7,849 bases of DNA from Methanobacterium sp. (GTDB taxonomy: Archaea > Methanobacteriota > Methanobacteria > Methanobacteriales > Methanobacteriaceae), in contig PMMV01000125.1 of the NCBI GenBank assembly GCA_003162115.1, positions 976-8,824 of the forward strand, in the 5' to 3' direction. Positions 6,846-7,849 of this stretch are shown here, piece after piece. Position 1 is the first letter of the stretch. Each line of letters opens with the position of its first letter. A program made the position numbers and the translations under genes. The notes beneath the pieces are model-generated. The model saw only the letters and a program-made list of their open reading frames with translations, did no database searches and had not been told where the DNA came from.

Positions 6846-6856
6846 AAAAAAAAAAA
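6846..6856 (-). terminator. T11 tract downstream of aCPSF1
   Basis: On the minus strand eleven consecutive T occur about 95-105 nt past the aCPSF1 stop. Archaeal 3' ends commonly map to U-tracts, and this is the longest in the window. It is the stronger of two candidate terminators after this gene. Confidence 0.5.
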
Positions 6857-6912
6857 TCTATGTTACAATTGTGTTATAATAATATTTTAAAATAAATAGA
6901 TAGAATCCATCT

Positions 6913-6920
6913 AAAAAAAA
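6913..6920 (-). terminator. T8 tract close downstream of aCPSF1
   Basis: On the minus strand eight T occur 30-37 nt past the aCPSF1 stop, preceded by a T5 run. It is followed by a weak 5-bp stem TAGAT/ATCTA (6897-6913) that is probably incidental. This is a likely first 3'-end site. Confidence 0.45.
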
Positions 6921-6949
6921 TTAAAAAGAAATTTAGATATATTAAATTA

Positions 6950-7849
6950 TTATTGGATTCTGATAGTTTCAAGATTCATTGGTGTTTTAGTTTCTATTTT
7001 GTAGCTTCTGTAAATACTTGAAGCCAGATCGAGTGTTTTATAGTTGTCTCCATGGCAGATCATGATCTTCTCTGGTTTTGGGGAAAGCCTTCTAACGTAC
7101 TCCATAAGTTGTTTTCGATCAGAATGTCCACTGAATCCTTCAATGGTTTTTATATGCATTTTAACGTTATAAACATTGGTTTTACCGTCTTCTTTGAGGG
7201 GTATTTCTTTCCAACCTTTCTGCAATCTTCTACCAAGCGAACCCTCTGCCTGGTACCCTACAAATACAAGTGAGTTTTTTTCATCTCCACAGAGTTGTTT
7301 AAAGTATTCTACTGAGTTACCACCTGTAAGCATACCCGAAGTTGAAAGAATAATAGCTGGTTCTCCCTCAACAATATCTTGCCTTTCATTTCCACCGTTG
7401 ACTTTATGGAAAACTTCAGAGATGAATGGATTTCTTCCCATGTGGAATATTTGATCACGGAGGTCCTTGCTCAAATATTCTGGTCGGGCTGTGTGAATAG
7501 CGGTTGCTTCCCAGATCATTCCGTCAATGTACACTGGAACTTCTTCAATTATTCCATGTCTAATGTACTCGTCTAAAACTACCATGAGTTCCTGAGCCCT
7601 TCCAACTGCAAATACAGGCATAAGAACCTTCCCACCACGCTCAAGAGTTCTATAAATAGTTTTTACAAGTTCCTTTTCTGCATCGTTTCGTGTGGGTTGC
7701 ACATCGTCATGCCCACCGTACGTACTTTCCATTACAAGTGATTCTATACGTGGAAACTTGGCAACTGCGGGTTCTAATAGTCTGCTTCTTTCAAATTTAA
7801 AGTCACCAGTGTACACGAAGTTGTGTTGACCATCTCCTATGTGCATATG
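6950..7849 (-). CDS. Archaeal beta-CASP ribonuclease/termination factor aCPSF1 (FttA), C-terminal part
   Basis: The frame is open to the window edge, so only the last 300 residues of a protein normally about 630 long are seen; the N-terminal KH domains and the metallo-beta-lactamase HxHxDH motif are off the window. Counting from the Met at 7846, YTGDFK (12-17) gives the motif-4 Asp, MESTYG (39-44) beta-CASP motif A, GFSGHSD (238-244) motif B with His241, and ICHGD (263-267) motif C with His265. STSGMLTGG (168-176) and the ending MNLETIRI also match the archaeal family. aCPSF1/FttA cleaves nascent RNA downstream of U-rich tracts and drives transcription termination in archaea. All visible catalytic residues are intact. 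Two U-tracts follow the gene. Confidence 0.93.
   Translation of the reverse strand, partial: HMHIGDGQHNFVYTGDFKFERSRLLEPAVAKFPRIESLVMESTYGGHDDVQPTRNDAEKELVKTIYRTLERGGKVLMPVFAVGRAQELMVVLDEYIRHGIIEEVPVYIDGMIWEATAIHTARPEYLSKDLRDQIFHMGRNPFISEVFHKVNGGNERQDIVEGEPAIILSTSGMLTGGNSVEYFKQLCGDEKNSLVFVGYQAEGSLGRRLQKGWKEIPLKEDGKTNVYNVKMHIKTIEGFSGHSDRKQLMEYVRRLSPKPEKIMICHGDNYKTLDLASSIYRSYKIETKTPMNLETIRIQ

Larger units (their letters stand above)
6685..6949. other. AT-rich intergenic region between aCPSF1 and purM
   Basis: These 265 bases hold no recognisable gene. On the minus strand the first part carries two long T-tracts suited to aCPSF1 termination. The part nearer purM must hold its promoter if purM is not read from upstream; the best TATA-like candidate is TTTTATTA (6752-6745), which would give a leader of about 35 nt. 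An isolated AAAGGAGAT (6825-6817) resembles a Shine-Dalgarno but has no start codon and no frame behind it. Confidence 0.5.

Noticed and set aside
1..7849. Search by eye for tRNA or rRNA genes, CRISPR repeats, toxin-antitoxin pairs or defence genes.
   Set aside because: No clover-leaf, regularly spaced direct repeats or matching protein families were seen; the genes are mostly housekeeping and methanogen cofactor genes.

Overview
The window looks like a piece of a euryarchaeal methanogen chromosome, most likely from the Methanobacteriales. Three coenzyme M biosynthesis genes (comC, comD, comE) lie together. An archaeal cleavage/termination factor of the aCPSF1 (FttA) type and an archaeal GatB are also present. 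Intergenic DNA is very AT-rich, Shine-Dalgarno motifs are of the GGAGGTGAT type, and oligo-T tracts follow several genes. From memory, the order aCPSF1-purM-comC-comD/E resembles MTH1203-MTH1207 of Methanothermobacter; this was not checked against any database.

Plus-strand half (1-2950). The window opens in the C-terminal tail domain of gatB. Next comes a compact three-gene unit: a small MJ1316/DUF504-family protein, a tandem-CBS protein with a ParB-like domain carrying a DGHHR motif, and hisE. The last two overlap by 2 nt of sequence in a GTGA junction. After a T8 tract there is an aldo/keto reductase with a C-terminal cysteine-rich ferredoxin-like domain. It is convergent with comE.

Minus-strand half (3017-7849). 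Read in the direction of transcription, the order is aCPSF1 (C-terminal 300 residues only), an AT-rich gap with two long U-tracts, purM, comC 19 nt behind purM, a 0.5 kb AT-rich gap, then comD and comE overlapping by one base. ComC makes sulfopyruvate from sulfolactate. ComD and ComE decarboxylate sulfopyruvate to sulfoacetaldehyde, the last carbon-skeleton step before coenzyme M.

The most unusual stretch is the gap between comC and comD (4084-4607). It is not featureless: on the minus strand a frame of about 97 codons, interrupted by a single stop, reads like the decayed C-terminal half of a DDE transposase, possibly IS6/IS240-like. The relic sits directly upstream of comDE and may have reshaped its promoter. 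A second point of interest is the CBS/ParB-like protein. Its DGHHR motif suggests a small-molecule kinase of the SerK/SbnI type under CBS-domain control rather than a DNA-partition protein. I found no clear evidence of a defence system, CRISPR array, RNA gene or intact mobile element.
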